Of a stretch of 64,000 nt of DNA, positions 9,179 to 18,511 are shown in pieces (the stretch's first letter is position 1; every line of letters starts with the position of its first letter). The DNA comes from Ohtaekwangia koreensis (GTDB taxonomy: Bacteria > Bacteroidota > Bacteroidia > Cytophagales > Cyclobacteriaceae), in the NCBI RefSeq assembly GCF_900167975.1, contig NZ_FUZU01000003.1, positions 992,001 through 1,056,000 on the forward strand, read 5' to 3'. The position numbers and the translations under genes are program-made. Below the pieces are notes generated by a model, which ran no database searches, was not told where the DNA came from, and worked only from the letters and a program-made list of their open reading frames with translations.

Positions 9179-11197
9179 TTACAGGCTAAGCGTTTTCTTA
9201 AGAATTACAAAACCTCCAGGCTTTTGAAGTTCAATGGAAACACTCTTGTTTTCTCCTGCTGGTGATGCTAAATCAAACGATTTGCTTTCACCTGGCTTCA
9301 GTATATCTATAGTATAAGATTTCCCTGAAACCATGAGCTTGTAGTTTCGTAAGGTATAGCTTGGAAAATCTTTTCGAGCAGTTACCTGTATGGCGGCACC
9401 AGTACCTCGCTTTACTATTTCTACGATTGCCGGAGAGAATTCTTCCTGCCATGTAGTATACATGGCGCGCGGCTCACGCTCTGGAGTAACTAATCCCCAG
9501 GGGCGATACCCATTTACATTTGTACCCGGGAAAGAACTTTCGTAATCATTAAAAGTCCATACGGACGCACCGATAAGAAAATCGCATTTGCGAAAATCTT
9601 CCATTGCCTTCTTGAGATGTAGTACACGTTCCTCTTCGCTGCCGACAGCATCCGTACGAATTCCAAATTCACTAACGTAGACAGGTTTGTCAGGATACAA
9701 CTCATGTACGTGTTGCAAATGCTTAAGATGCGCACCATATATATTGGCGCTAACAAAGTCAACATATTGTGACGCTTCATCCTCGGCCTTTTTAATATGA
9801 TCATTAAATACGATCATGCTTGCAAATGTTACGAGACGTGTAGGGTCAACCGACTTTGTAAAAGCATACATATCTTTTGTCCATGCTTTGCCTTCGGGAG
9901 TTTGTGACTGGTATTCATTTCCAACGCTCCAGGCAATTACGGAAGGATGGTTCCAGTCGCGTTCCACCATCTCCTGCATTTGTGCCTGAAATTTTTTTCG
10001 CATCAGTGGATCTGCCATTTGCGTGGGCGTCATCTGCCAGTTACCGGCTTCACAAATGATGAGCAGTCCATGTTGATCAGCCCAATCCAGCAACTCAGGT
10101 GAAACAGGATAATGGCTGATGCGCGATAACTCCATGCTACCATTCTTGATTAGCATAAGGTCTTTATCTAAAACTACTTGAGGATCCATGGATCCATGTC
10201 CCGGAAAATCAAGTGGCCGGTTACAACCTCCCATGCGGATAGGCTCACCGTTGAGTAAAAGACTTGTGCCCTTGATCTCAATTTTACGAATACCAAAGGT
10301 TGTCCGTACAGTATCTTTTCCTACAACAGATTCAGCCTCATATAATATAGGTTCGTCATGATTCCAAAGCTTAACATCTTTCGCTGCAAGTGTCCCTTCC
10401 AGTGTGAGCAAGCCTTGAGTTTGACTTGTTATAGCATCACCGGTTACTTTTAGCTTTACAGGGATTTTCTTCCCGGAATGATATATAGTTGTTTTCAGAT
10501 CGCCCGGTTTGATAGACTGCGCAGATTTATTTTGCAGATATATTCCTATTTTCACATGGGCTGTCTTTTTTACGAGATCAGGTATAGCCACTATTCTCAC
10601 TTTATCCTGATAAGCTGCGGGGCGAACGATCAACTTTACATCTCTCGTTATTCCTCCATAATTGATCCACGGAAATAATTGAGAGACGTTCGTGCCTTGA
10701 TAATCAACCTCGGTTTTGGAGCCGGGTATAGTGGTTGTGTCCCACGCATTATTCACACGCAATGCAAGTACATTTTCATCAGACAAAAATTCTGTGACGT
10801 CCAATTCAAACGGCGTATAGCCACCTTCGTGCTCGCCCATACTTTTTCCATTGAGCCACACGTGTGCTTTATAAAACACCGCTTCGAACCGGATGAAAGC
10901 TCTATATCCTTCCGGAAGTGTAATCTTATTCAACTTTCGGGTATACCATGCGGTACCGGTATAGTAATGGTAGCGTTTGTCAATGGTATAACTATGCGGA
11001 ACGGTTACCTTATCCCAACGGCTTGAGTTAAAGTCCGCGCCATACCACTTATACTTCTCGCCAACCTCAACCGGGTCTAGTGCAAATGACCATTCACCGT
11101 GCAACGATGTTTCCCGTACGACACCTTGTGCAAAAAGTTCCGTTGTCGCAAATGCGAATACCCATACGGCTATACTATACTTCCAAATTTTTCTCAT
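9179..11197 (-). CDS. Glycoside hydrolase family 2 protein (beta-galactosidase/beta-glucuronidase type)
   Basis: A 672-residue secreted protein (signal peptide ending near TTELFAQ). Domain order is GH2 typical: an N-terminal jelly-roll sugar-binding domain (GEWSFALDP, VWLNGKSMGEHEGGYTPFELD), an Ig-like middle domain, then the TIM barrel starting near IEIKGTSLLLNGEPIRMGG. The acid/base is Glu428 in SVGNEY and the nucleophile is Glu510 in YVSEFG, both present, so the enzyme should be active. Length and the HEG-type loop favour beta-glucuronidase or short beta-galactosidase subfamilies. The substrate sugar cannot be fixed from sequence. It is flanked by two SASA-type esterases, which fits stepwise de-acetylation and cleavage of an acetylated oligosaccharide in the periplasm. 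Confidence 0.9.
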   Translation of the reverse strand: MRKIWKYSIAVWVFAFATTELFAQGVVRETSLHGEWSFALDPVEVGEKYKWYGADFNSSRWDKVTVPHSYTIDKRYHYYTGTAWYTRKLNKITLPEGYRAFIRFEAVFYKAHVWLNGKSMGEHEGGYTPFELDVTEFLSDENVLALRVNNAWDTTTIPGSKTEVDYQGTNVSQLFPWINYGGITRDVKLIVRPAAYQDKVRIVAIPDLVKKTAHVKIGIYLQNKSAQSIKPGDLKTTIYHSGKKIPVKLKVTGDAITSQTQGLLTLEGTLAAKDVKLWNHDEPILYEAESVVGKDTVRTTFGIRKIEIKGTSLLLNGEPIRMGGCNRPLDFPGHGSMDPQVVLDKDLMLIKNGSMELSRISHYPVSPELLDWADQHGLLIICEAGNWQMTPTQMADPLMRKKFQAQMQEMVERDWNHPSVIAWSVGNEYQSQTPEGKAWTKDMYAFTKSVDPTRLVTFASMIVFNDHIKKAEDEASQYVDFVSANIYGAHLKHLQHVHELYPDKPVYVSEFGIRTDAVGSEEERVLHLKKAMEDFRKCDFLIGASVWTFNDYESSFPGTNVNGYRPWGLVTPEREPRAMYTTWQEEFSPAIVEIVKRGTGAAIQVTARKDFPSYTLRNYKLMVSGKSYTIDILKPGESKSFDLASPAGENKSVSIELQKPGGFVILKKTLSL

Positions 11198-11213
11198 CTC
11201 GATATACTTCCTG

Positions 11214-12059
11214 TTAGTTTAATTTTTCACTGATTGTTTCTGCTATGGCAGCGCCTATAGCATTCAAGCCTTGTTGATTGTAATGGATGGAGTCTTTCAG
11301 CCAACCTCTTTCTTCAAATAAGTTTGTATCGGTATACACAATTGATACATTGTTCACTTCATTTGCTATCGCTTGTTGTTGCTCGCGAACACAATTAAAT
11401 CCATATACATCATGGTCCTTATAATAACCGGTAAGGACCATATAAAAAGGTATATCCTGGTTTAATTCCTTTCTAAATCGGCTGACCAGGTTTCGAAGTG
11501 CGTCCTTATATTCTTGTGGCGTCAGCTTTTTATCGTTGATCGCATTGGCATCACGTTCTCCCTGAAGCCAGATAATTCCGCTCAGAGGTACACGAGTCTT
11601 GTCCATAGCACGCTTCACTTTTTCAACGGCATCTGAAAACAACGGAAGTCTTCCTGCAACGGACCAGCTACCGTACGGATCCAGCTCTGCTTTCGCATGA
11701 CATGAACTTCCGCCACGAGCGGCTGATACGATGATCACTTCATGGCCGGTGATGTTGTGATACGTTAAGGCAAATGACGGGCTTATACTTCCGGTATTTG
11801 CTTTTTCAAAATGCAATTCATTACGGCCAGCCGGATCCGATAGTGGTAGCAATGAATCTGAATCTATACTATATTCAAAAGCGCTTCCCGGTTTACAATA
11901 TACAGACCCATGCATATCGCCCTGCCCTACTGCGTTGCTTTGCCCTGCTATTAAAAAGAGCCGTTGATGTTGTGCCTGTACTGTCATTAGAGAAAGCAGT
12001 TGCATGGTAACGAACAGGCCTGAACCTATTACCAATCTTATAGCCTCTTTTGTCACCAT
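11214..12059 (-). CDS. Secreted SGNH/SASA-type acetylesterase (carbohydrate esterase 6-like)
   Basis: A 281-residue protein with a signal peptide (to about residue 30, TVQAQ) and a compact SASA domain. The nucleophile block is FLIAGQSNAVGQG (Ser41). A second block, VSAARGGSSCH, gives the oxyanion Gly. The C-terminal catalytic Asp and His are in the DSIHYNQQG segment. This short form matches CE6-like acetyl xylan esterases and plant-type SASA proteins rather than the long jelly-roll form encoded at 7182-9176, so the locus has two differently built esterases. It is 16 bases from the GH2 gene and 42 bases after susD, within the PUL1 operon. Likely role: removal of O-acetyl groups from the imported glycan. 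Confidence 0.85.
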   Translation of the reverse strand: MVTKEAIRLVIGSGLFVTMQLLSLMTVQAQHQRLFLIAGQSNAVGQGDMHGSVYCKPGSAFEYSIDSDSLLPLSDPAGRNELHFEKANTGSISPSFALTYHNITGHEVIIVSAARGGSSCHAKAELDPYGSWSVAGRLPLFSDAVEKVKRAMDKTRVPLSGIIWLQGERDANAINDKKLTPQEYKDALRNLVSRFRKELNQDIPFYMVLTGYYKDHDVYGFNCVREQQQAIANEVNNVSIVYTDTNLFEERGWLKDSIHYNQQGLNAIGAAIAETISEKLN

Positions 12060-12101
12060 GCGTTTACTGCTGCATTTTTAAGAATATATTCTATACTGTG
12101 G

Positions 12102-13595
12102 TTATTTCCAGGGATCATTCTGATCGATCAATGGGTTCGCATTGATTTCGTCTTGCGGAATCGGAAAATACTTGTTCTTGGGCTGTACCGTTCGTGCAGG
12201 GTATACATCATTGACAGCTGCCGGTATAACGGTAAGGAATTTATCCGTACGCGTAAGATCATACCAGCGATCGCCTTCACCAAAAAATTCCCAGGAGCGC
12301 TCTTGTATAACGGCATCGATAAAATCCGTTTCGCTTAACCCGGAGGCAAGCTCCGGTAAACCTGCGCGATCGCGCACAGCCTGGATAAAATCGTACGCCG
12401 CTGTAGTAGCACCATTCAATCGTGCTTCTGCTTCCGCGGCAATCAGGTATATATCTGCCAATCGCAGAATAGAAATATTGCACGATGTGTTACTGCCTAC
12501 ACTATTTTCCTCCTGGTATTTCTTTACAAGTACAGCTTTCTGTGTAATGGGTGTCAAACTTTTTTGAGGTACAGTCTTGCCTGTTTTATCTATATAGGTA
12601 GTGTCAAGCAAGAGTCTGCGTTCATCGTCCGGGTCAAACGAATTGTAAAAAGACTGGTACGCGAATAGTGATCCAAATGTAGTTTTACCATAGGCAGGAG
12701 CGCCACTACCGGGAGGGCCATAAAGCCCCAGCAACTGGTGCGACCTTCCAGGAACGGTGGTCTCAGCTTCAAAGGCCCACATGTTTTCGATGCGTGCTAT
12801 ATCCTCCGTTTGTGGACGGTATAAATCGCGGGGATCATCTACCAGACTATATTTCCCTGAAGCGATAACATCGTTTGCCTTCTGCAGAGCAGTCGCCCAA
12901 TCTTCATTGTATAGCGCTGCCTTCGCATATAGCGCTGATACAACTTCTTTAGACGGCCGCCCTTTGGCAACGTTCGGGTACGAAGCCAGTGATGTTGCTA
13001 AAGCCTGATCCAGGTCTGCGTAGATTTGCGCATATACCTCCGCTTTCGTTTTCTTTTCAGCATAGGCTTCCTCTTCTGTAATGCTTGGCTTTGTTTTTAT
13101 AATGACATCTCCAAAGTTCTTGGTGAGCATCCAGTGGTAGAAGGCACGAAGAAAATAAGCTTCACCGAGAATCTGACTCTTCCGGTTTTCATCCATGTTG
13201 GTAGCCGGAACTTTCTCGAGGATCCAATTCGACTTTTCAATTCCATCATAACAGGAACTCCAAACCTGTTGTGGTGATTCAAATGTCCTGGTAAAACTCT
13301 TCTGCGTAGTATAGTTTGCATCATAGGAGAAAAGCGTAAGTGTATTTCTTCCTACAACCGCGCGCGGATAAGTTTGATCGGCACTGAAATCGGATATCAG
13401 CACAGCAGCCGGACCGCTATACATATCTCCGATCGGATCGTATGCTGCTGTAATAGCAGCTTCTGCGTCTTGTCCTGTCTTATAAAAGTTTTCGGTAAAG
13501 ATCGAAGAGTATACAGTTTCGTTCAGCTCGCATGAAGTAAGCAATGCGGCTGTTAAAACAATGAGTTGAGTATAAATATGCTTTTTCATTTTCAT
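12102..13595 (-). CDS. SusD/RagB-family nutrient-binding outer membrane lipoprotein (PUL1)
   Basis: A 497-residue lipoprotein with lipobox LLTSC (Cys22). The ATG at 13595 is preferred over an in-frame GTG at 13616 because it starts the signal peptide MKMKKHIYTQ. SusD features are clear: FYKTGQDAEAAITAAYDPIG near the N-terminus, the FLRAFYHWMLTKNFGDV segment, and the C-terminal half with LRLADIYLIAAEAEARLNG, IQERSWEFFGEGDRWYDLTR and FPIPQDEINANPLI. SusD proteins lie on the outside of the outer membrane and form a hinged lid on the partner SusC channel, binding oligosaccharides. It follows its SusC partner directly, with the ORF stop and the SusD leader adjacent. Confidence 0.95.
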   Translation of the reverse strand: MKMKKHIYTQLIVLTAALLTSCELNETVYSSIFTENFYKTGQDAEAAITAAYDPIGDMYSGPAAVLISDFSADQTYPRAVVGRNTLTLFSYDANYTTQKSFTRTFESPQQVWSSCYDGIEKSNWILEKVPATNMDENRKSQILGEAYFLRAFYHWMLTKNFGDVIIKTKPSITEEEAYAEKKTKAEVYAQIYADLDQALATSLASYPNVAKGRPSKEVVSALYAKAALYNEDWATALQKANDVIASGKYSLVDDPRDLYRPQTEDIARIENMWAFEAETTVPGRSHQLLGLYGPPGSGAPAYGKTTFGSLFAYQSFYNSFDPDDERRLLLDTTYIDKTGKTVPQKSLTPITQKAVLVKKYQEENSVGSNTSCNISILRLADIYLIAAEAEARLNGATTAAYDFIQAVRDRAGLPELASGLSETDFIDAVIQERSWEFFGEGDRWYDLTRTDKFLTVIPAAVNDVYPARTVQPKNKYFPIPQDEINANPLIDQNDPWK

Positions 13596-13619
13596 TCCAG
13601 TATAATTTATCAGCACGGT

Positions 13620-16600
13620 TTAGAATGTGATTTGAACGCCTCCCAGAAATGTTTTCGCGGCAGGGTACACGAGGTTATCAACACCGATCGCTGTGTTTGA
13701 TCCTCCATAGGAATTTACTTCCGGATCGAATCCGCTATAACTCGTAATGGTGAACAGGTTGTTGGCACTGATATATATTCGAGCACGGTTAATGCCTTTG
13801 ATCTCCGGCAAGGTATAGCCCAAAGAAATATTTTTGCAGCGCACGTACGATCCATCTTCTACAAAGCGATCACTAATCGGTAAACGCCCTCCAGGAAACC
13901 CGCTGACATATTCATTATTCGGATTATCCGGTGTCCAATGATTAGCTGTTTCTTTCAGCAGGTTGCGTTGTCCTAATGGATTCTCGAAAGAATAACGGCT
14001 CAGGTTATAGATTTCGTTTCCATAACTGCCCGACAGAAAAATGCTGAAATCGAAATTCTTATAGCGCAGGTTCGAAGAGAATCCAAAGATGAAATCAGGA
14101 TTCGGATTGCCGGTAGTGACCTGGTCTGCTGCTGTGATCGATCCATCGCCATTATAATCTCTGACCTTTGCACCGCCTGTGCGGCCATCAGATCCCGGCA
14201 GGAATGCTTCACCGGTTTGGTATACGCCATCAAATAAATATGTTTTAAATAATCCCAACGGAGAGCCTACGCGCAATACAGTATAATTGGTAACAAAACG
14301 TTCATTGGTTGTTCCTCCATCTAGATCTACGATTTTGTTACGGTTGAAAGTTGCGTTGGCAGAAACATTCCATTGTAATACACCATCCAACACCCGTGCG
14401 TTCGCAGCGAGCTCCAGTCCTTTGTTTTCAAGCTCAGCGTAGTTCCCCGTAATACTTCCATAGCCTGACGATAACGGAAGAGATTTTACATAGAGCAAAT
14501 CTTTTGTGCTCTTCTTATATACATCGGCAGTCAGATTAAGTCTGTTTTCAAATATACTTATATCCAAACCTATATTCAGCTGTGTAGACTTCTCCCAGCG
14601 AAGATCAGGGTTTGCAATACGATCGGGGTTTATACCGATGGTATACGTATGATTAAATTGATAATCGCTTCCTGAAGATGATACGGTTGCCAGCGACTGA
14701 TAAGCACTCAGTGCCCCAGAGTTACCGGTTAATCCATAGCTACCACGAAGTTTCAAATCACTTATCGCTGTTACATTTTGCATAAAGCCTTCTTCAATGA
14801 TGCGCCATCCTGCAGCTACCGCTGGGAAGAATCCATACTTATGATTTGCTCCGAATTTACTTGAACCATCTACGCGTGCTGTGAAATCAACAAAGTACTT
14901 GTCTTTAAAACCATAGTTCACGCGCCCCATATAGGAGTCGAGGCGTTCAGCGGCACGGCTGCTGCCAACGGTACGGTTAACCGCCAATTGCAACGCTTCA
15001 TTTTTAGTAGCATCATTCGGGAAACCGTTCGCGTTGATACGGTTGTTGTTAAACATGTTGCTTTGTGTGGCAAAGACACCGGTGAATTTTATACTATGCT
15101 GCGATGCAAAAGTTTTAGAATAGCTAAGTATACTTTCGTGCAACAATACTGTGTTGTTAGAATTTGTTTTAGCTGCAGAACCTGAGTTTGCATTCAGATC
15201 GTTCTTCGCGATTATATAGAGTGGCGAGTAATAATCGTTCAGGTTACTTTGCAAGTCTACATTGAAAGAAGCCCTGTAGCTTAATCCTTCAGCAAGTTTA
15301 GCTTCACCGTATAGGTTTACCAGTGTTCTTTTAATCGCGGTCCGGTTTAATACCTCTGCCAACCCAAGCGGATTCGTTACCTCACGGTAGCGCCCATCGC
15401 GTTGTTCACCAAACGGAAATATAGTACCATCGGCACGATAAGGTTGCAGCGTTGGCGGTGCACCTATGGCAGCCCCTACAATGCTGCTTAATATAGCTCC
15501 GGCATCAATATCTGTCGAACCAGTAGTGGTACCGTTGTTAATGGTGTAACTGCCCAGAATACTCGTTCCAAACTTGACCCGGTCGCTGATTTTATGATCT
15601 ATATTCAACCGCAATGAATACCGCGTAAAATTTGAATTGATAATGATACCGTCCTGATTGAAATAGTTTGTAGAAAGCGCTAATTGTGTTTTATCATTTC
15701 CACCGCTGATTGAGAGCTGGTGATTTTGAATGGGTGCTTTTCTGAAAATCAAATCCTGGTAATTAACGCCTTGTCCTTCTCCGGCAGGGTCTGCGTATAC
15801 TGCTGTCTTGTAAATTTCATTTTCGAGCTGTGCAAATTCAGAAGCGCTGAGTACATCGAGGGTCTTCGTTACCTCCTGCACACCATAGTATCCATCATAG
15901 GTTACACGCGTAGCTCCGCTCTGTCCGCGCTTGGTAGTAATGAGCACTACACCATTCGCACCGCGTGATCCATATATAGCAGTCGCGGAAGCATCCTTCA
16001 ATACTTCTACAGACTCTATATCACTGGGATTGATGGTTGATAGCGGACTTACTTCGTTCACACCACCGCTGTTGGAGATCTGTATACCATCCACTATATA
16101 TAGCGGCTCAGACGTTCCGTTGATGGAGTTGGTTCCGCGCACACGTACACTGATGTTCCCTCCTGGTGCAGCGGAGTTTTGCGTGATTTGTACACCGGCC
16201 ATGCGTGCCTGCAACCCTTGGGCTACATTGGTTACCGGAGTTTGAATGATGTCTTCTGCTTTTACAGAAGCGATGGCACCGGTAGTTTCAATTTTACGCT
16301 GTGTACCATAGCCGACAACGATCACTTCACTTAATGTTTTTATATCTGGCGTAAGACTAACATCAATGGAAGTTCTGTTTCCAATGACGATCTCATCTGT
16401 ATTATACCCGATGAATGAAATGACGAGCACATCTTCACTCAATACATTTTCGAGTATATATAGTCCTTCAGCATCAGTAACAACACCTTTGGAAGTACCT
16501 TTTACGAGCACGTTAACACCAGGCAAGGGGTCGCCTGTTTCGGAAGAAATTTTACCCCGGATAGCAAAAGTCTGTGCATGCACGGACGACCAGCTTAGCA

Positions 16601-16658
16601 GCATGACTATGGTTATCACGAAGTAAGAAGATCCTGTAGACATTTTTTTCATAGGCAT
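13620..16658 (-). CDS. SusC/RagA-family TonB-dependent outer membrane transporter (PUL1)
   Basis: The frame is open to 16805, but the protein should start at the ATG at 16658 (MPMKKM), which leads straight into a signal peptide ending SSVHAQ. That gives 1012 residues. Order: carboxypeptidase-like regulatory domain (GKISSETGDPLPGVNVLVKG), TonB-box region (LSEVIVVGYGTQ), plug with the SusC signature ESVEVLKDASATAIYGSRGA, then a 22-strand barrel ending with an aromatic C-terminus (GGVQITF). There is no STN signalling domain, unlike the second SusC here, so control probably comes from the divergent LacI-type regulator. It imports oligosaccharides across the outer membrane using TonB energy, together with SusD. 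Two candidate LacI operators lie in the promoter region. Confidence 0.95.
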   Translation of the reverse strand: MPMKKMSTGSSYFVITIVMLLSWSSVHAQTFAIRGKISSETGDPLPGVNVLVKGTSKGVVTDAEGLYILENVLSEDVLVISFIGYNTDEIVIGNRTSIDVSLTPDIKTLSEVIVVGYGTQRKIETTGAIASVKAEDIIQTPVTNVAQGLQARMAGVQITQNSAAPGGNISVRVRGTNSINGTSEPLYIVDGIQISNSGGVNEVSPLSTINPSDIESVEVLKDASATAIYGSRGANGVVLITTKRGQSGATRVTYDGYYGVQEVTKTLDVLSASEFAQLENEIYKTAVYADPAGEGQGVNYQDLIFRKAPIQNHQLSISGGNDKTQLALSTNYFNQDGIIINSNFTRYSLRLNIDHKISDRVKFGTSILGSYTINNGTTTGSTDIDAGAILSSIVGAAIGAPPTLQPYRADGTIFPFGEQRDGRYREVTNPLGLAEVLNRTAIKRTLVNLYGEAKLAEGLSYRASFNVDLQSNLNDYYSPLYIIAKNDLNANSGSAAKTNSNNTVLLHESILSYSKTFASQHSIKFTGVFATQSNMFNNNRINANGFPNDATKNEALQLAVNRTVGSSRAAERLDSYMGRVNYGFKDKYFVDFTARVDGSSKFGANHKYGFFPAVAAGWRIIEEGFMQNVTAISDLKLRGSYGLTGNSGALSAYQSLATVSSSGSDYQFNHTYTIGINPDRIANPDLRWEKSTQLNIGLDISIFENRLNLTADVYKKSTKDLLYVKSLPLSSGYGSITGNYAELENKGLELAANARVLDGVLQWNVSANATFNRNKIVDLDGGTTNERFVTNYTVLRVGSPLGLFKTYLFDGVYQTGEAFLPGSDGRTGGAKVRDYNGDGSITAADQVTTGNPNPDFIFGFSSNLRYKNFDFSIFLSGSYGNEIYNLSRYSFENPLGQRNLLKETANHWTPDNPNNEYVSGFPGGRLPISDRFVEDGSYVRCKNISLGYTLPEIKGINRARIYISANNLFTITSYSGFDPEVNSYGGSNTAIGVDNLVYPAAKTFLGGVQITF

Positions 16659-16746
16659 TTGATTTGGTTCGGAAAAATACCAGTTGAACCATTTTCTGCA
16701 ATAACAAACGATTGAAAAGTGGTAACAAGAAGTACCGGGAACGCTT

Positions 16747-16762
16747 TCGCAACCGGTCACGA
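16747..16762. promoter_or_regulatory. Candidate LacI-family operator 1
   Basis: TCGCAACCGGTCACGA is a 16-base imperfect palindrome (12 of 16 positions symmetric) with the central CG usual for LacI-family operators. It lies in the intergenic region between the divergent susC and lacI-type genes. Position and symmetry are the only evidence. Confidence 0.4.
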
Positions 16763-16789
16763 TATATTTCGGGTTCATTGGACCTGGTT

Positions 16790-16805
16790 TTGCAACGGTT
16801 TGCAA
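16790..16805. promoter_or_regulatory. Candidate LacI-family operator 2
   Basis: TTGCAACGGTTTGCAA has matching TTGCAA ends and lies 43 bases upstream of the regulator ATG (16849), near operator candidate 1. The GCAAC core is shared with candidate 1. The spacing of about 43 bases between the sites is compatible with two bound dimers. Confidence 0.4.
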
Positions 16806-16848
16806 GTGTCTTTTTAGATCGCTATTTTTTCAGAAATATTCGGTTCGG

Positions 16849-18018
16849 ATGATCAAGTGTGTTAAGTGCAGTGATGTAGATGCCATTGCCAAAGCGGGGA
16901 TAATACGAGGCAAACAACGCTACTATTGCGGCCGGTGTGATTACTATTTCACGCTTCCCTCTTTGGAAGTTCCGCTCGTAGCGGTCTCGTCTAAAAAGCA
17001 TCAGCCCACCATTGTAGATATAGCGCGCGAACTTCAGATATCAAAGTCTACCGTATCGCGGGCACTTCACGGCCACTCGGATATCAATGAAGAAACTCGA
17101 AAGGCTGTGCTTGATGTCGCGAAGAAACTTGATTATCAACCCAACTTGCTGGCATACGGGTTAGCAAAAAGTAAAAGCCTTACGATCGGCATCATCGTTC
17201 CTGAATTCATTAACAGTTTCTTTCCGTATGTAATTATAGGGGCGCAGGAAATTGCAAACCCAGCAGGATATCATGTCCTGATCTGCCAGTCCAATGAGTC
17301 GTATCAAACCGAAATTGACAATACAAATGTACTCATGTCGAGCCGGGTGGATGGTATATTAGTATCCCTTACGGGGAAGACTCCCAACGTTGAGCACTTT
17401 CGAAAATTTGAACGTGCTGGTATTCCTATAGTATATTTCAACCGGGTAACGACTGACGTGTGTGCCTCAAAAGTTATTGTGGATGATTATGATGGCGCGT
17501 ATAAAGGTGTACAGCATCTGATTCAGAATGGATGCAGCCGCATCGCCCATATAGCTGGTCCGCAGAATTTGCAGATTTGTAAAGACCGGCTTCAAGGATA
17601 TCAGGACGCGCTGTTGCATCATGGGATGGAAATCAATGAATCGCTGATTATATACCACGACCTGAATCCGGAAAGTGCATTGCATTGCGCACAGCATTTA
17701 CTTGATCTACCCGAGCGGCCTGATGGATTGTTTGCATTGAATGATCCCGCTGCCATTGCCACCATGCAGGTTGCAAAAGAGAAAGGTATACGGATTCCCG
17801 AAGAGCTTGCAGTAGTAGGCTTTAGCAATGAGCCCACCTCTGCGCTGGTTGAGCCAGGTCTTACAACACTGGCTCAACCGATGGCAGAAATCGGCAAAAC
17901 TGCTGTTAATCTTTTATTCAAACAGATGAATGATGTGTCGGATTGTTTTATACCGGAGACTAAGATTCTAAAGACGACTTTAATTGTGAGAAAATCATCG
18001 CTTAAAAAACAATTCTGA
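16849..18018 (+). CDS. LacI-family transcriptional regulator with N-terminal transposase-like zinc ribbon
   Basis: A 389-residue protein. Residues 1-36 hold a zinc ribbon, C4-x2-C7 and C27-x2-C30, with the phrase GIIRGKQRYYCGRCDYYF. This resembles the N-terminal ribbon of InsA/IS1-type transposases. Residues about 53-100 are a standard LacI helix-turn-helix (TIVDIARELQISKSTVSRALHG), followed by the hinge (YQPNLLAYGLAKSKS). Residues 110-389 are the periplasmic-binding-protein-like sensor domain (IGIIVPEF, FNRV, GCSRIAHIAGP, DGLFALNDPAAIATM, ALVEPGLTTLAQP). No Met lies between residue 1 and the HTH, so the ribbon is truly part of the protein. It is divergent from susC and probably controls PUL1 and itself in response to a sugar. 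Confidence 0.93.
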   Translation: MIKCVKCSDVDAIAKAGIIRGKQRYYCGRCDYYFTLPSLEVPLVAVSSKKHQPTIVDIARELQISKSTVSRALHGHSDINEETRKAVLDVAKKLDYQPNLLAYGLAKSKSLTIGIIVPEFINSFFPYVIIGAQEIANPAGYHVLICQSNESYQTEIDNTNVLMSSRVDGILVSLTGKTPNVEHFRKFERAGIPIVYFNRVTTDVCASKVIVDDYDGAYKGVQHLIQNGCSRIAHIAGPQNLQICKDRLQGYQDALLHHGMEINESLIIYHDLNPESALHCAQHLLDLPERPDGLFALNDPAAIATMQVAKEKGIRIPEELAVVGFSNEPTSALVEPGLTTLAQPMAEIGKTAVNLLFKQMNDVSDCFIPETKILKTTLIVRKSSLKKQF

Positions 18019-18036
18019 TCTTACACTATATCTATA

Positions 18037-18492
18037 CTATTGCCGGGTGAAGGTAAACTTCCAGTTGCCTGAAACTCCTTCCGTTCTCCCTCCTTCTTCC
18101 TGATATGTAAATTCCATTATAAGAGAAGTGTCGGTAACAGAATATTGAATGTTTACTTCATCTTCCCGGATCAGGTATATAGCAGGATTCCGCTCGTCAA
18201 AAAATAAGCGACCTCCGGATGCTGAGATCCAAGGACTACGATCGGGACTATAGGAAATGGTATAGCTTACACTCGCAGCAGTGTTGGCCATAATACCCAT
18301 CGTAAATGCATCGTAACCGCCTTGAGCAACATCGTCCAGGGTTACAGCGGTAGCTTTCCACGAGCCCTTGAGTTTTTCAATTTGTTGCTCTGCGACAGAA
18401 GGGTCATTTTTGTCGTTATCACTGCAACCAGCGAAGAGTATAGCTGCAGCTGCGCTTATAAAGATTGAAAATATAGTTCGTTGTACATTCAT
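18037..18492 (-). CDS. Small lipoprotein, possible lipocalin-like fold
   Basis: A 151-residue protein with a lipoprotein signal (LFAGC, Cys23), then an acidic linker and a beta-rich domain that begins with KLKGSWKATAVTLDD and ends with SGNWKFTFTR. The G-x-W start and the final strand resemble lipocalin-like domains of Bacteroidetes SusCD-linked lipoproteins, but I cannot name a family. It is the last gene of locus 2, 82 bases after the DUF4302 lipoprotein, with a stem-loop in the gap. Probable location is the outer membrane, possibly as an accessory surface lipoprotein of the import complex. It converges on the LacI-type gene with an 18-base gap and no obvious terminator. Confidence 0.75.
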   Translation of the reverse strand: MNVQRTIFSIFISAAAAILFAGCSDNDKNDPSVAEQQIEKLKGSWKATAVTLDDVAQGGYDAFTMGIMANTAASVSYTISYSPDRSPWISASGGRLFFDERNPAIYLIREDEVNIQYSVTDTSLIMEFTYQEEGGRTEGVSGNWKFTFTRQ

Positions 18493-18511
18493 ATAGCTTG
18501 ACTTTAAAATA

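Noticed and set aside
596-12059. A sialic acid catabolic locus, suggested by sialate O-acetylesterase family names and the SSS symporter
   Set aside because: No sialidase, sialate lyase or epimerase is present, and SASA enzymes act on many acetylated glycans.
16849-16960. An insertion sequence remnant at the transposase-like ribbon
   Set aside because: The ribbon is in frame with the LacI protein, and no terminal repeats or transposase catalytic part are nearby.
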